Below the pieces are notes generated by a model that worked only from the letters and a program-made list of their open reading frames with translations, was not told where the DNA came from and did no database searches. Shown here in pieces: positions 22,496 to 31,718 of a stretch of 64,000 bases of DNA. The stretch lies in contig CAVUAT010000011.1 in NCBI GenBank assembly GCA_963739545.1, positions 558,001 to 622,000 of the forward strand, given 5' to 3'. The translations under genes and the position numbers were made by a program. This stretch comes from CAVUAT01 sp963739545. Lineage in GTDB: Bacteria; Actinomycetota; Thermoleophilia; Solirubrobacterales; 70-9. How positions within the stretch are numbered: the first letter of the stretch is position 1; the number at the start of each line of letters is the position of its first letter.

Positions 22496-23233
22496 TTGGC
22501 TCAGAGGTCTGCATTGGTCACCGGCGGTTCAAGCGGCATCGGACTGGCGATAGCGAGGGCGCTGGCCGAGGATGGCTACTCGATCACGCTCTCGGCGAGG
22601 CGGCCCGAAAAGCTGGCCGCGGCCGGTGATGTTCTGCGCGCCGACGGCTTCGACGTCCTCGACGTGCCGGCGCAGATGACCGAGGAAGAGGACATGCGCA
22701 GGATCGTCGAGGCCCACGCCGGGCGCTTCGGGCGGCTGGACGTGCTCGTCAACAACGCCGGGGTCGGGATCGGCGAGCAGATGCACGAGATGACGACGAA
22801 GAAGGTCGACATGCAGCTCGACGTCAACCTGCGCGCGGTGATCCTGATGACGCGTGAGTGCCTGCCGCTGTTGAAGGAAGCGGGCGCCGAGCACAGCAAG
22901 GCGCTGATCATCAACACGGCCTCGATCGCCGGAAAGTCGCCCCAGCCGTGGCTTTCGGTCTACTCCGCGACCAAGGCGGCCGTGCTCGCGTGGAGCCAGT
23001 CGACGCAGAAGGAGATCGCGGGCCAGGGGATTCAGGTGACCGCGCTGGCGCCGGGGTTCGTCGACACGCCGATGACGGAGTTCGTCAAGCAGTCGGTCGA
23101 CGCCGAGTCGATGATCCGCCCCGAGGATCTCGCCGAGTCCGTGCGCTTCCTCCTGAAGACCTCGCCGAACTGTCTCGTGCCCGAGATCGTCTTCATGCGG
23201 CCCGACGAGACGAGCCGCGAGGGCTCCCCCTAG
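22496..23233 (+). CDS. short-chain dehydrogenase/reductase
   Basis: 245 residues, TTG start. SALVTGGSSGIGLAIARALA (about 5-24) is the NAD(P) loop, LVNNAGVG (about 84-91) the structural NNAG, and SVYSATKAAV (about 158-167) the catalytic YxxxK; Ser is in NTASIAG. Cytoplasmic oxidoreductase acting on an alcohol or carbonyl; the substrate cannot be told from sequence or neighbours. It converges with the glycosyltransferase gene six bases downstream. Confidence 0.9.
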   Translation: MAQRSALVTGGSSGIGLAIARALAEDGYSITLSARRPEKLAAAGDVLRADGFDVLDVPAQMTEEEDMRRIVEAHAGRFGRLDVLVNNAGVGIGEQMHEMTTKKVDMQLDVNLRAVILMTRECLPLLKEAGAEHSKALIINTASIAGKSPQPWLSVYSATKAAVLAWSQSTQKEIAGQGIQVTALAPGFVDTPMTEFVKQSVDAESMIRPEDLAESVRFLLKTSPNCLVPEIVFMRPDETSREGSP

Positions 23234-23239
23234 GCCGCT

Positions 23240-24241
23240 TCAGCTTCGCCGCTGCGACGTCACCGGTTGCGGCGGCTCGGGGTATGCGAGCCCGCCGCGC
23301 TCCGCGCGGGCGCGCGCCTCGCCGGCGAACAGGCGGGCGCCCTTCCACATTCCCGCCCTCGCTCCGGCGTACCAGGCGACCTGGCGCAGGAGGCCGAACC
23401 AGGCGTCCTCGAGGTAGGAGCGCCGGTAGGGGGTGACCGGGTCGCGGGAGAACCGCAACGCGAGCACGCCGCGTACCCCCTCCGCCGAGTCGCGGACGTC
23501 GATCAGGCGAGGCGGCGGGCTCGGCCGGCCGTCGAGCGCGTGGTATTTGGCGGCTACCAGGCCGGCGCCGTATGCCCAGCCGAGCTGCTGGCGCAAAAAG
23601 CCGCGCTGCGTCGGGCGGTGGCGATGGCGCACGACCGCCTGGGCGCTGTAGGCGAGGCCGTAGTCGCTGCGCTCGCTGAAGCGCAGGCCGAGCTCGACGT
23701 CCTGGGCGCGCGGCATGCGCGGGTCGAAGGGGCCGATCTCGTCGAACACGCTGGCGCGGTAGGCGGCGTTGGCGGTGATCGCGTAGGGCGGGTTCGAGTT
23801 GACGGCGTATGCCTGCCAGGCGCCGAGCATGCGCGTCGCCTGGCGCACCGCGACCGAGTCGCCTGGGGCGTGGGCGAGCTCGCCGGCGACGCAGCCGACC
23901 TCGGGGTCCGAGAAGGGGGCGATCAGCTCGCTAAGCCAGTTCGGGTCGGCCAGGCAGTCGCCGTCGACGAAGGCGAACACCTCTCCCCTGCCCTCGGCGA
24001 TGCCGCGGTTGCGCGCGTTGGAGACGCCCGGGCGCGGCTCGTGCAGGTAGATGACCGGGCGGCTGCGGATGACCTCGGCGGTGGCATCGGTGGAGCCGTT
24101 GTCGACGACGAGGATCTCGCGGCGATCGGCGGGGAAGTCGCCGGCGAGGATGGAGTCGAGCGTGTCGCCGATCATCTCGGCGCCGTTTCGAACGGGCACG
24201 ACGACGGTCGTGTAAGGAAGATCGGTGGATGCCCCGCTCAT
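23240..24241 (-). CDS. family 2 glycosyltransferase
   Basis: 333 residues. GT-A fold: TTVVVPVRNGAEMIGDTLDS at the start, EILVVDNGSTD (about 45-55), FAFVDGDCLADPNWL with the DxD-type metal site (about 93-107), and RAQDVELGLRF (about 176-186), the ED-containing acceptor motif. It transfers a sugar from an NDP donor, probably at the membrane. No other polysaccharide genes are adjacent except a GT-B enzyme on the other strand. Start ATG at 24241 is chosen because upstream codons lose family similarity. Confidence 0.88.
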   Translation of the reverse strand: MSGASTDLPYTTVVVPVRNGAEMIGDTLDSILAGDFPADRREILVVDNGSTDATAEVIRSRPVIYLHEPRPGVSNARNRGIAEGRGEVFAFVDGDCLADPNWLSELIAPFSDPEVGCVAGELAHAPGDSVAVRQATRMLGAWQAYAVNSNPPYAITANAAYRASVFDEIGPFDPRMPRAQDVELGLRFSERSDYGLAYSAQAVVRHRHRPTQRGFLRQQLGWAYGAGLVAAKYHALDGRPSPPPRLIDVRDSAEGVRGVLALRFSRDPVTPYRRSYLEDAWFGLLRQVAWYAGARAGMWKGARLFAGEARARAERGGLAYPEPPQPVTSQRRS

Positions 24242-24441
24242 GGGGCTGACGTTAGCGGGGGGCGGCCGGCTCGCCGTCGAGCAGCTCCTGCGCTCGCTGC
24301 TCGGTTCGCTTCTGCTCGCCGGCTGCGTGGGTGCTCGCCAGGAGCTCCTCGATCGTGACCTCGGCGTGGTCTTGGGCGTCGGCCTCGGCGAGGCGGCGGC
24401 GGGTCGCCTGGACGGCGCGGACCTCGTCGACGAGCGGGCGG

Positions 24442-24798
24442 TCACCGACCCACCCGGTCGCGGGCTCGGCGCCGGGCTCGCGGGAGCGCGACGCCGTCGC
24501 GGATCAGGGCGACCTCGAGATAACCCTTGAGGGTGCGCACCTCGCGCGCGCTGGCGCGGCGGGCGCGCTTCGCGCCCGTGAACGAGTCCCAGGCGCGGGC
24601 GAAGGTGCTGAAGTCGGTGCGGCCGCCGTTTCGGTGAGCCGCGAGCATCGGGCAGATCCCTCCGCGCTTGTCGCTGTATGCGCCGACGATCACGCGGTTG
24701 GCGCTGATGCCCTCGAGCATGCCGAGCTTGGTGCGCTCCGGGAGGGCGTCGACGGCGTATCGCAGGCGCCTGGCGTTCGTTCGTCTGCCGCGGGTCAT
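24442..24798 (-). CDS. hypothetical basic protein, probably frameshifted
   Basis: 118 codons starting MTRGRRTNARRLRYAVDALP, with a recognisable compact block GVAYSDKRGGICPMLAAHR-like (VIVGAYSDKRGGICPMLAAH) and FARAWDSFTGAKRARRAS. The last 15 or so residues are Arg-rich noise. In another frame from about 24485 the text becomes EPGAEPATGWVGDRPLVDEV and then an acidic helix (RLAEADAQDHAEVTIEELLA) up to a stop at 24252. A single shift would make a protein of about 180 residues. Function not recognised. Confidence 0.55.
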   Translation of the reverse strand: MTRGRRTNARRLRYAVDALPERTKLGMLEGISANRVIVGAYSDKRGGICPMLAAHRNGGRTDFSTFARAWDSFTGAKRARRASAREVRTLKGYLEVALIRDGVALPRARRRARDRVGR

Positions 24799-24839
24799 TG
24801 CGCGACCAGGGATAGCGCGTTGCCCGTAGGGTCAGCGCA

Positions 24840-26081
24840 ATGACGCGCCCATCCAAGCTGCGGCTGGTCGTCGCGGCCTTCGGCGACCCCGGGCACGCCT
24901 TCCCCGCCATCGCGCTGGCGCGCGAGCTGCACGCCCGTGGGCACGAGGTCGTGGTCGAGACGTGGGAGCATTGGCGCGAGCCGGTCGAGGCGGAGGGCCT
25001 GACGTTTCGCGGGGCTCAGGAGTACACGGTTTTTCCTCCACCCGGGCCCGACACGCCCGACGGCAAGACCGCCGCCGACGCAGCGCTGGCGCTCGCCGCG
25101 CTGATGGACGAGTGGGAGCCCGACCTGGTGGTCAGCGACATTCTCACGCTCGCGCCGACCCTCGCGGCCGAGGTGGCGGGGGTCCCACACGCCACGCTGG
25201 TCCCCCACGTCTATCCGGTGCAGGAGTCCGGGCAGCCGATGTACTCGCTCGGCTTTCGGCCCTCCCGCACCCCGCTGGGACGCGCCGGGTGGAAGGCGAC
25301 GATGCCGATCCTCGAGACCGGGCTGCGCCGCGGGCGCGAGGAGATGAACGACACGCGGGCGCGGCTGGGGCTGGCGCCGCTGGACCGCTTCCACGGCGGG
25401 ATCAGCGAGCTGCTCGCGCTCGTCGCCACCTTCCCCCAGCTCGAGTATCCGCGGCCCTGGCCCGAGCACGTGAAGGTCACCGGGCCGCTCTTCTTCGAGG
25501 TCCCGGCCGACGAGATCGAGATCCCGCCCGGCGACGAGCCCCTGGTGGTCGTCGCCCCCAGCACGTCGCAGGACCCCGAGCGCGAGTTGGTGCGGGCGGC
25601 GCTCGAGGGGCTCGCGGACGAGCCGGTGCGGGTGGTGGCGACGTTCAACAACCACCGCCCGGACGACCCGATCGACGTTCCCGACAACGCCGTGCTGACC
25701 CCCTGGCTCTCCTACTCGCAGGTGATGTCGCAGGCCGACCTGGTGATCTGCCACGGCGGGCACGGGACGCTGGTTCGCTCCTTCTCGGAGGGAGTGCCGG
25801 TCCTCGCCTGTCCAACGGTCGGCGACATGGGCGAGAACGGCGCGCGGGTGGGCTGGTCGGGCGCGGGCCTTGCCCTGCCGAAGCGGTTGCTCTCACCGCG
25901 CGGAGTGCGGCTCGCCTCCGCGCGAATCCTCAGCGACGACGGCTACCGCGCCAAGGCGGAGGAGATGCAGCGCTGGCACGCAGAGAACGACGGGGCGGCG
26001 AACGCCGCGGACGAGGTGGAGAAGGTCATCGCGTCGAAGGAGCTCCGGGGGTGGGACTCGAACCCACAACCTCTCGATTAA
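24840..26081 (+). CDS. GT-B glycosyltransferase, UGT/macrolide-type (family 1)
   Basis: 413 residues. AAFGDPGHAFPAIALARELH (about 12-31) is the acceptor-side opening of glycosyltransferase family 1. ADLVICHGGHGTLVRSFSEG and VPVLACPTVGDMGENGARV (about 300-338) form the nucleotide-sugar binding signature of UDP-glucuronosyl-type enzymes. It probably glycosylates a small hydrophobic molecule or lipid. The final 11 residues (RGWDSNPQPLD) are translated from the antisense of tRNA-Asn and overlap it, so the natural end may be shorter or the gene may have lost its own stop. Confidence 0.88.
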   Translation: MTRPSKLRLVVAAFGDPGHAFPAIALARELHARGHEVVVETWEHWREPVEAEGLTFRGAQEYTVFPPPGPDTPDGKTAADAALALAALMDEWEPDLVVSDILTLAPTLAAEVAGVPHATLVPHVYPVQESGQPMYSLGFRPSRTPLGRAGWKATMPILETGLRRGREEMNDTRARLGLAPLDRFHGGISELLALVATFPQLEYPRPWPEHVKVTGPLFFEVPADEIEIPPGDEPLVVVAPSTSQDPERELVRAALEGLADEPVRVVATFNNHRPDDPIDVPDNAVLTPWLSYSQVMSQADLVICHGGHGTLVRSFSEGVPVLACPTVGDMGENGARVGWSGAGLALPKRLLSPRGVRLASARILSDDGYRAKAEEMQRWHAENDGAANAADEVEKVIASKELRGWDSNPQPLD

Positions 26082-26116
26082 CAGTCGAGCGCATCTACCA
26101 ATTGAGCTACCCCGGA
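26043..26116 (-). tRNA. tRNA-Asn (GTT)
   Basis: Acceptor TCCGGGG/CCCCGGA with discriminator G, D arm GCTCAATTGGTAGATGC, anticodon stem CTCGA/TCGAG around CTGTTAA (anticodon GTT), T arm GTGGG-TTCGAGT-CCCAC. CCA not encoded. It overlaps the 3' end of the glycosyltransferase reading frame on the other strand. Confidence 0.97.
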
Positions 26117-26206
26117 TCGCCCCTGAGATTATCGGTCGCCGAATGCAGTTCCGCTGACTCGTGCCCCACATGGGGGGCATGATTCAGCGAGAGCGCGAAA
26201 AGCCGG

Positions 26207-27982
26207 CTAGGGGGCCGGTGAATCGGAGTGTGAGATGCGGGCCGTCAGCTTCGAGCCCTCCTGGCTGAGGCGCGAGACCTCTTCCATGTTGCCGGCCTCG
26301 CGCGCGGCCGAGATGTCGTCGTCGAGGCGCTGCTGTTCGAGCAGCATGAAGTTGAGCTCCATCGCAGCGGGCGAGTGCGGCTCGCGGGAGGCGCGCATCG
26401 TCAGCTCGGTGACGAGTGCGACGAGCGCCTCGTCGTGGCGCGGCAACCCCTCCAACGGCGCATCGAGGTGATCGCGCAGCCACTCGAGCGCGGGCGCGCC
26501 CGAAGCCGACATGTGCTCGGGGCGCAACCGCTCGATGAACCCCCGCCCCAGCTTCGGGTCCGAGATGCACATCGCCAGCAGCGCCCGCTCGCGCGCCTCG
26601 CGCGGCGTCAGCGGCGCGCTCGGCACCACCCTGCGCCGCTCGCCCTCATCTCCCGCGGAAGGCGGCGCCTCGATCAACTCCACCTGGTTCGCGGTCCGGA
26701 CCCTCTCGCTGACCATGCTCGGGTCGGTGTCGAGCCCGTCGGCGACCTCGCGCATCAGCTCGTCCCGGCCCACGGTCTGCCCCATCGCCTGCAGCAGCGG
26801 GGCCAACTCCGTCAACGCGCGCTCCCGGCCGGCCGGCGTTCCCACGTCGGCCCGCCCCAGCACCGTCCGCACCCTGAAGCTCGGCAGGTCGATCGCCTCG
26901 TCGACGATCCCGCGGAAGCGGTCGATGTGCCCAGCGGCGAGCATGTCTGCGGGATCCTCGCCCTCGGGCATCGCCGCAACCTTCAAATCGAGCGTGCGGT
27001 CTGCCGCCACCCGCTGCGCGCGGATCATGGCGTTGGCGCCCGCCTTGTCGGCATCGAGCGCCAGCACCACCGACTCGGGCCCGAGCGCCGAGAGCGCCTG
27101 CAGCTGCTCCGGGGTGATCGCGGTCCCCATGATCGCCACCGCCTCGTGCACCCCGGCCTGGTGCAGCGCCAGCACGTCGGTGTAGCCCTCGACGACGATG
27201 GCCCGCCGCGCCCTCGCGATCGCCTGACGCGCGCGCTCGATCCCATAGAGGTTCTCGCTCTTCTTGAAGATGCCCTCGGGCGAGTTCAGGTACTTCGGCT
27301 TCGAGTCGGCGCTCATCGCCCGAGCTCCGAACCCCAGGACCCTCCCCCGCCCGTCGCGGATCGGGAACGTGATGCGCGAGCGGAAGCGGTCGTAGTGGCC
27401 GCCCTGGCGCCCCTTCTGGATCAACCCCGCGCCGACCAGCTCGGGGATCGAGAACCTGGCGCGCTGGCTCCCGACGAGAACGGAGTCCCACGCGCTCGGC
27501 GCCATCCCGACGCTGAACTCGCGTAGCGTCTCCTCGCTCAGCCCGCGCCCGAGCAGGTACTCGCGCGCCTTCGCGGCCTTCGGCGACTCCCACAGGTAGC
27601 GGACGTAGAACTCCGCCGTGCGCGCGAGCAGCTCGTAGGAGCGCGCCCGCTTGCGCCGCGCCGCCTCTAGCCTCGGGTCCTCGCTCTCGCGCTCGAGCTC
27701 GATCCCGTAGCGCTCGGCCAGCGACTCGATCGCCTCGGGGAAGTCCAGCCCCTGCTTCTCCTGCACGAAGCTGAAGATGTCACCCCCGGCCTCGCACCCA
27801 AAGCAGTAGTAGACCTTCTGCACCGGGTCGACCGAGAACGACGGCGTCCGCTCGTCGTGGAAGGGGCAAAGGCCCTGGAACCGCGCACCGGCCCGGCGCA
27901 GGTCGGTGTAGGCCGAGACGACCTCGACGATGTCCGCCGCGTCCTTCACCCGATTCACCGTCTCGTCAGAGAACCTCGCCAT
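26207..27982 (-). CDS. dnaG: DNA primase
   Basis: 591 residues. N-terminal zinc-binding domain CPFHDERTPSF...YYCFGC (about 39-64) and TOPRIM core with IVVEGYTDVLALHQAG (about 249-264) and the acidic LALDADKAGANAM (about 296-308) that hold catalytic Mg. It makes RNA primers for replication. The C-terminal helicase-binding region (about 430-591) is short and helical. Its ATG directly abuts the stop of the dGTPase gene with no gap, so the two are co-translated. Confidence 0.97.
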   Translation of the reverse strand: MARFSDETVNRVKDAADIVEVVSAYTDLRRAGARFQGLCPFHDERTPSFSVDPVQKVYYCFGCEAGGDIFSFVQEKQGLDFPEAIESLAERYGIELERESEDPRLEAARRKRARSYELLARTAEFYVRYLWESPKAAKAREYLLGRGLSEETLREFSVGMAPSAWDSVLVGSQRARFSIPELVGAGLIQKGRQGGHYDRFRSRITFPIRDGRGRVLGFGARAMSADSKPKYLNSPEGIFKKSENLYGIERARQAIARARRAIVVEGYTDVLALHQAGVHEAVAIMGTAITPEQLQALSALGPESVVLALDADKAGANAMIRAQRVAADRTLDLKVAAMPEGEDPADMLAAGHIDRFRGIVDEAIDLPSFRVRTVLGRADVGTPAGRERALTELAPLLQAMGQTVGRDELMREVADGLDTDPSMVSERVRTANQVELIEAPPSAGDEGERRRVVPSAPLTPREARERALLAMCISDPKLGRGFIERLRPEHMSASGAPALEWLRDHLDAPLEGLPRHDEALVALVTELTMRASREPHSPAAMELNFMLLEQQRLDDDISAAREAGNMEEVSRLSQEGSKLTARISHSDSPAP

Positions 27983-28999
27983 CTAGGGATTCTCCCCGCT
28001 CGGCGCCGCGCCCGAGAGCTCCGCGTACTGCGTGAGGCAGAAACGGTCGGTCATTCCGGCGAGATAGTCGGTCACGAGCTGAACCGCGTCGGCCTCGGGG
28101 TCACTCGCCGGCACCTCATCGATGTTCGCCAGGTAGTGCGTGAACAGGAACCCGAGCGCCTCCCGCGCCCGCTCCTGCTCGGAGCGCGCCTCGGCGCCGA
28201 GGTAGACCCGCTCGAACATGAACTTCCGCAGCCGCAACATCGCCCCGCCGATCTCCTCGCTCTGTGCGATGTCGCCCTCAGCGCGCGAGCGCTCGACCAT
28301 GTCGCGCACCAGCGTGTCGATCCGCTCGGCGCCGCTCGACCCCAGCAGCTCGATCTCGTCACTCGGCAGGTCCCCCTCAGAGAGGATTCCCGCCCGCACC
28401 GCATCGTCGATGTCGTGGTTGATGTAGGCGACGCGGTCGACGATCCGCACCACTCGCCCCTCGAGCGTCCCCGGCTTCTGGGAGCCGGTGTGTCGCAGGA
28501 TCCCATCGCGCACCGGCACGGTCAGGTTCAGCCCCCGCCGATCGCTTTCGAGCACCTCGACGACCCGCAGCGAGTGCTCGTTGTGCTTGAAGTTCCGCCC
28601 GTGCTCGGCCAGTCGTTCGGCCAGCACCTCCTCGCCGATGTGGCCGAAGGGCGGATGGCCGAGGTCGTGCCCCAGGCCGATCGCCTCGGTCAGGTCCTCG
28701 TTCAGCCCGAGCGCCCGCGAGACGGTGCGCGAAATGAAGCAGGCCTCCAGCGTGTGGGTGAGCCGCGTGCGGTAGTGGTCGCCCTCGGGGGCGACGAACA
28801 CCTGCGTCTTGTGCTTGAGCCGGCGAAAGGCCTTCGAGTGGACGATGCGGTCGCGGTCGCGCTGGAACGGCGTCCGGATCGGGCTGTCGGCCTCGGGGTG
28901 GTCGCGCACCGCCGGATATGACGGCGTCCCGCGCTCCCACATGTAGCGCGACTCCCAGGAGCGCACGCGCTCCTCGAGCGTTTCGGTGCTGGTGCTCAC
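27983..28999 (-). CDS. dgt: deoxyguanosinetriphosphate triphosphohydrolase-like protein
   Basis: 338 residues, GTG start overlapping the ppdK stop (GTGA). HD-domain metal site: TRLTHTLEACFISR, then AIGLGHDLGHPPFGHIGEEV (about 107-126) and VAYINHDIDDAVRAG. It hydrolyses dNTPs to nucleosides and triphosphate, limiting nucleotide pools. FRRLKHKTQVFVAPEGDHYR near residue 60 is the classical family block. The link with dnaG (no gap) and ppdK is common in actinobacteria. Confidence 0.94.
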   Translation of the reverse strand: MSTSTETLEERVRSWESRYMWERGTPSYPAVRDHPEADSPIRTPFQRDRDRIVHSKAFRRLKHKTQVFVAPEGDHYRTRLTHTLEACFISRTVSRALGLNEDLTEAIGLGHDLGHPPFGHIGEEVLAERLAEHGRNFKHNEHSLRVVEVLESDRRGLNLTVPVRDGILRHTGSQKPGTLEGRVVRIVDRVAYINHDIDDAVRAGILSEGDLPSDEIELLGSSGAERIDTLVRDMVERSRAEGDIAQSEEIGGAMLRLRKFMFERVYLGAEARSEQERAREALGFLFTHYLANIDEVPASDPEADAVQLVTDYLAGMTDRFCLTQYAELSGAAPSGENP

Positions 29000-31698
29000 G
29001 ATTCGATGGTGGCAGCCTCGTCGGCGACCGCCTCCTTGACCGGGTCGGTCACCGCCGCCTGAGCTGCAGCGACCCGCGCGATCGGCACCCGGTAGGGCGA
29101 GCAGCTGACGTAATCGAGCCCGGCGCGGTGGAAGAAGCCGACACTGTCGGGATCCCCGCCGTGCTCTCCGCAGACACCGACCTTGAGCCCGGGGTTCGCC
29201 TCGCGCCCGCGCTCGGTGCCGACCCGCACCAGCTCCCCAACCCCCGGCTCGTCGATCGTCTCGAACGGGCTGCGGTCGATGATCCCGTGCTCGATGTAGC
29301 GGTTCAGGAACTTCCCCTCGACGTCGTCGCGCGAGAGCCCGATGGCCGTCTGGGTGAGGTCGTTGGTCCCGAAGCTGAAGAAGTCGGCGTGCCGCGCGAT
29401 GCGCCCCGCGACCAGGCACGCGCGCGGCAACTCGAGCATCGTCCCGATCGAATGCGAGACCTCGCGGCCGACCCCCTTCTGGGCCTCGGCCGCGGCCCCC
29501 TCGACCATCGAGCGCACGCGCTCGAGCTCGGTCTCGTAGGCGATCAGCGGAAGCATGATCTCGACCTGCGGGTCGTCGCCGTGCTCGGCGGCCGCAGCCG
29601 CGGCCTCGATGATCGCCCGCACCTGCATCTCGTAAATGGGGGGATAGAGGATCGCCAATCGCACCCCGCGCGTCCCGAGCATCGGGTTCGCCTCCTGCAG
29701 GTCCCGCACCATCGCGAGCACGTCGGCGGGACCGTCCTCGAAGTGCGCCACGGGGAGGAACTCGTGCAGCGGCGGGTCGAGCAGCCTGATCGTCACCTCC
29801 AGCCCCGCCATCGCGCGGAAGATCCCCTCGAAGTCCGAGCGCTGAAGCTCGCGCAGGGCGGCGAGGCTGCCGCGGAAGCGCTCGTCGACCTCCTCGACGT
29901 TCGTCTCGCCCTCGTCGGGGCTCAGGTGCGCCCGGCGCCACTGCTCGGCGGCCAGGAACATGTCCTTGACCAGGCTGTCGCGGTCGGCCCCGAAGAACAT
30001 GTGCTCGGTGCGGCAGAGCCCGATGCCCTCGGCGCCGAACGACCGCGCCTTGGCGGCGTCCTTGGGGTTGTCGGCGTTGGCGCGCACCTGAAGGCGCCGA
30101 AGCTCGTCGGCCCAGCCCAGCACGGTCTGGAACTCCTCCGAGATCTCGGGCTCGATCAGGGGGACGTCGTCGAGGGTGATCGCGCCGGTCGAGCCGTCGA
30201 TAGCGATCAGATCGCCCGCAGCGAGGCTGCGGCCGTCGACGCTGACGGTCTTCGCCGCGAGGTCGACGACGAGCTCCGACGCGCCGCAGATGCAGGGGCG
30301 CCCCATTCCGCGAGCGACCAGCGCGGCGTGCGAGGCCTTGCCGCCCTCGGATGTGAGGATCCCCCGCGCCGCCGCGAACCCGGCGACGTCCTCGGCCTCG
30401 GTGAATGGCCTGACCAGGATCACGTCCTCGCCAGCCTCCCCGCGCTCGACCGCCTCGCCGGCGGTCAGCACGATCGCGCCCTTCGCCGCTCCCGGCGAGG
30501 CGGCGATCCCGCGCGTCAGCACCTCGTACTCGCTGTCGGGATCGAAGGTCGGATGCAGGAGCGCGTCGAGCCTGTCGGCCTCGATGGTGGCCAGAGCGCC
30601 GCCCTTGTCGAGCAGGCCCTCGCCGACCGCGTCGACCGCGAAGCGCACGGCGGCCTGAGCGGGCCGTTTCGCGTCGCGGGTCTGCAGCAGGTAGAGGCGG
30701 CCCTCCTCGACGGTGAACTCGGTGTCCTGCATGTCGAGGTTGTGGCGCTCGAGCGTCGTCAGCGCCTCGAGCAGCTCGCGGTGGGCGTCGGGCAGGACAC
30801 GCGCCATCTCGGTGAGGCCCTGCGTGTTGCGCACGCCCGAGACGACGTCCTCGCCCTGGGCGTCGATCAAGAAGTCGCCCGAGGGCTCGGGCGCGCCGGT
30901 GATCTCGTCGCGGCTGAAGGCGACGCCCGATCCCGAGCTCTCGCCCTTGTTCCCGAAGACCATCTGCTGCACGTTGACCGCGGTGCCCCAGTCGTCCGGG
31001 ATCGCGTTCAGCCGCCGGTACTCGATCGCCCGCTTGCCGTTCCAGGACTCGAACACTGCGCGGATCGCCGCATCAAGCTGTTCACGCGGATCGTCGGGGA
31101 ACTCTTCGCCCGTCTCGTCGCGGTAGATCTCGCGGAAGCGCTCGATCAGACCGCGCAGCTCATCGGGGCCGAGCTCGGTGTCGAGCTTGACGCCATGCTC
31201 GCTCTTTGCCTCCGCGATCGCCTTCTCGTAGCGCTCGCCGGGGATGCCGCGCACGACGTTTCCGAACATCTGGACGAGCCGGCGATGGGAATCGCGGGCG
31301 AAGCGCTCGTTGCCGGTGCGCTCGGCGAGGCCCTCGACCGATTCGTCGCCGAGGCCGAGGTTGAGGATCGTGTCGAGCATGCCGGGCATCGAGACGCGAG
31401 CCCCCGAGCGCACCGAGAGGAGCAGCGGGTCCTCCGCGTCGCCGAGCCGTTTGCCGGCGCCGGACTCGAGCGCCTCCAGGGCCGCATCGACCTGAGCGTC
31501 GAGCCCGGGCGGCATCTCCCCCCGCTGCATGAACTCGACACAGGCCTCGGTCGTGATCGTGAACCCCGGCGGCACGCGCTCGGGCCCGAGCACGCGCGTC
31601 ATCTCGGCCAGGTTGGCCCCCTTGCCGCCGAGTAGGTCGCGCATCTCGCGCGAGCCCTCGGCGAACCCGTAGACGAACTGCGTCACCGTGGCGATCAT
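28996..31698 (-). CDS. ppdK: pyruvate, phosphate dikinase
   Basis: About 900 residues, the usual full length. Order: an ATP-grasp domain (FVYGFAEGSREMRDLLGGKG at the start, then SVRSGARVSMPGMLDTILNL); the phosphohistidine domain with GILTSEGGKASHAALVARGM (about 445-464, catalytic His in ASHAA); the pyruvate-binding TIM barrel with GIGLCRTEHMFF and the late GVCGEHGGDP (active-site Cys). It interconverts pyruvate, ATP and Pi with PEP, AMP and PPi. ATG at 31698 is chosen; a shadow extension upstream lacks family similarity. Diverges from the SDR gene with only 20 bases between. Confidence 0.96.
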   Translation of the reverse strand: MIATVTQFVYGFAEGSREMRDLLGGKGANLAEMTRVLGPERVPPGFTITTEACVEFMQRGEMPPGLDAQVDAALEALESGAGKRLGDAEDPLLLSVRSGARVSMPGMLDTILNLGLGDESVEGLAERTGNERFARDSHRRLVQMFGNVVRGIPGERYEKAIAEAKSEHGVKLDTELGPDELRGLIERFREIYRDETGEEFPDDPREQLDAAIRAVFESWNGKRAIEYRRLNAIPDDWGTAVNVQQMVFGNKGESSGSGVAFSRDEITGAPEPSGDFLIDAQGEDVVSGVRNTQGLTEMARVLPDAHRELLEALTTLERHNLDMQDTEFTVEEGRLYLLQTRDAKRPAQAAVRFAVDAVGEGLLDKGGALATIEADRLDALLHPTFDPDSEYEVLTRGIAASPGAAKGAIVLTAGEAVERGEAGEDVILVRPFTEAEDVAGFAAARGILTSEGGKASHAALVARGMGRPCICGASELVVDLAAKTVSVDGRSLAAGDLIAIDGSTGAITLDDVPLIEPEISEEFQTVLGWADELRRLQVRANADNPKDAAKARSFGAEGIGLCRTEHMFFGADRDSLVKDMFLAAEQWRRAHLSPDEGETNVEEVDERFRGSLAALRELQRSDFEGIFRAMAGLEVTIRLLDPPLHEFLPVAHFEDGPADVLAMVRDLQEANPMLGTRGVRLAILYPPIYEMQVRAIIEAAAAAAEHGDDPQVEIMLPLIAYETELERVRSMVEGAAAEAQKGVGREVSHSIGTMLELPRACLVAGRIARHADFFSFGTNDLTQTAIGLSRDDVEGKFLNRYIEHGIIDRSPFETIDEPGVGELVRVGTERGREANPGLKVGVCGEHGGDPDSVGFFHRAGLDYVSCSPYRVPIARVAAAQAAVTDPVKEAVADEAATIES

Positions 31699-31718
31699 AG
31701 GTGGATAGGGTCTCGCCG

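Noticed and set aside
26163..26178. GCCCCACATGGGGGGC as a regulon palindrome
   Set aside because: The arms are in the opposite order (C-arm first) and no hexamer follows; more likely a weak hairpin downstream of dnaG.
28918..31635. A plus-strand frame of more than 900 codons opposite ppdK
   Set aside because: High GC content leaves long open antisense frames; the minus strand has all pyruvate phosphate dikinase motifs and the plus frame has none of any family.
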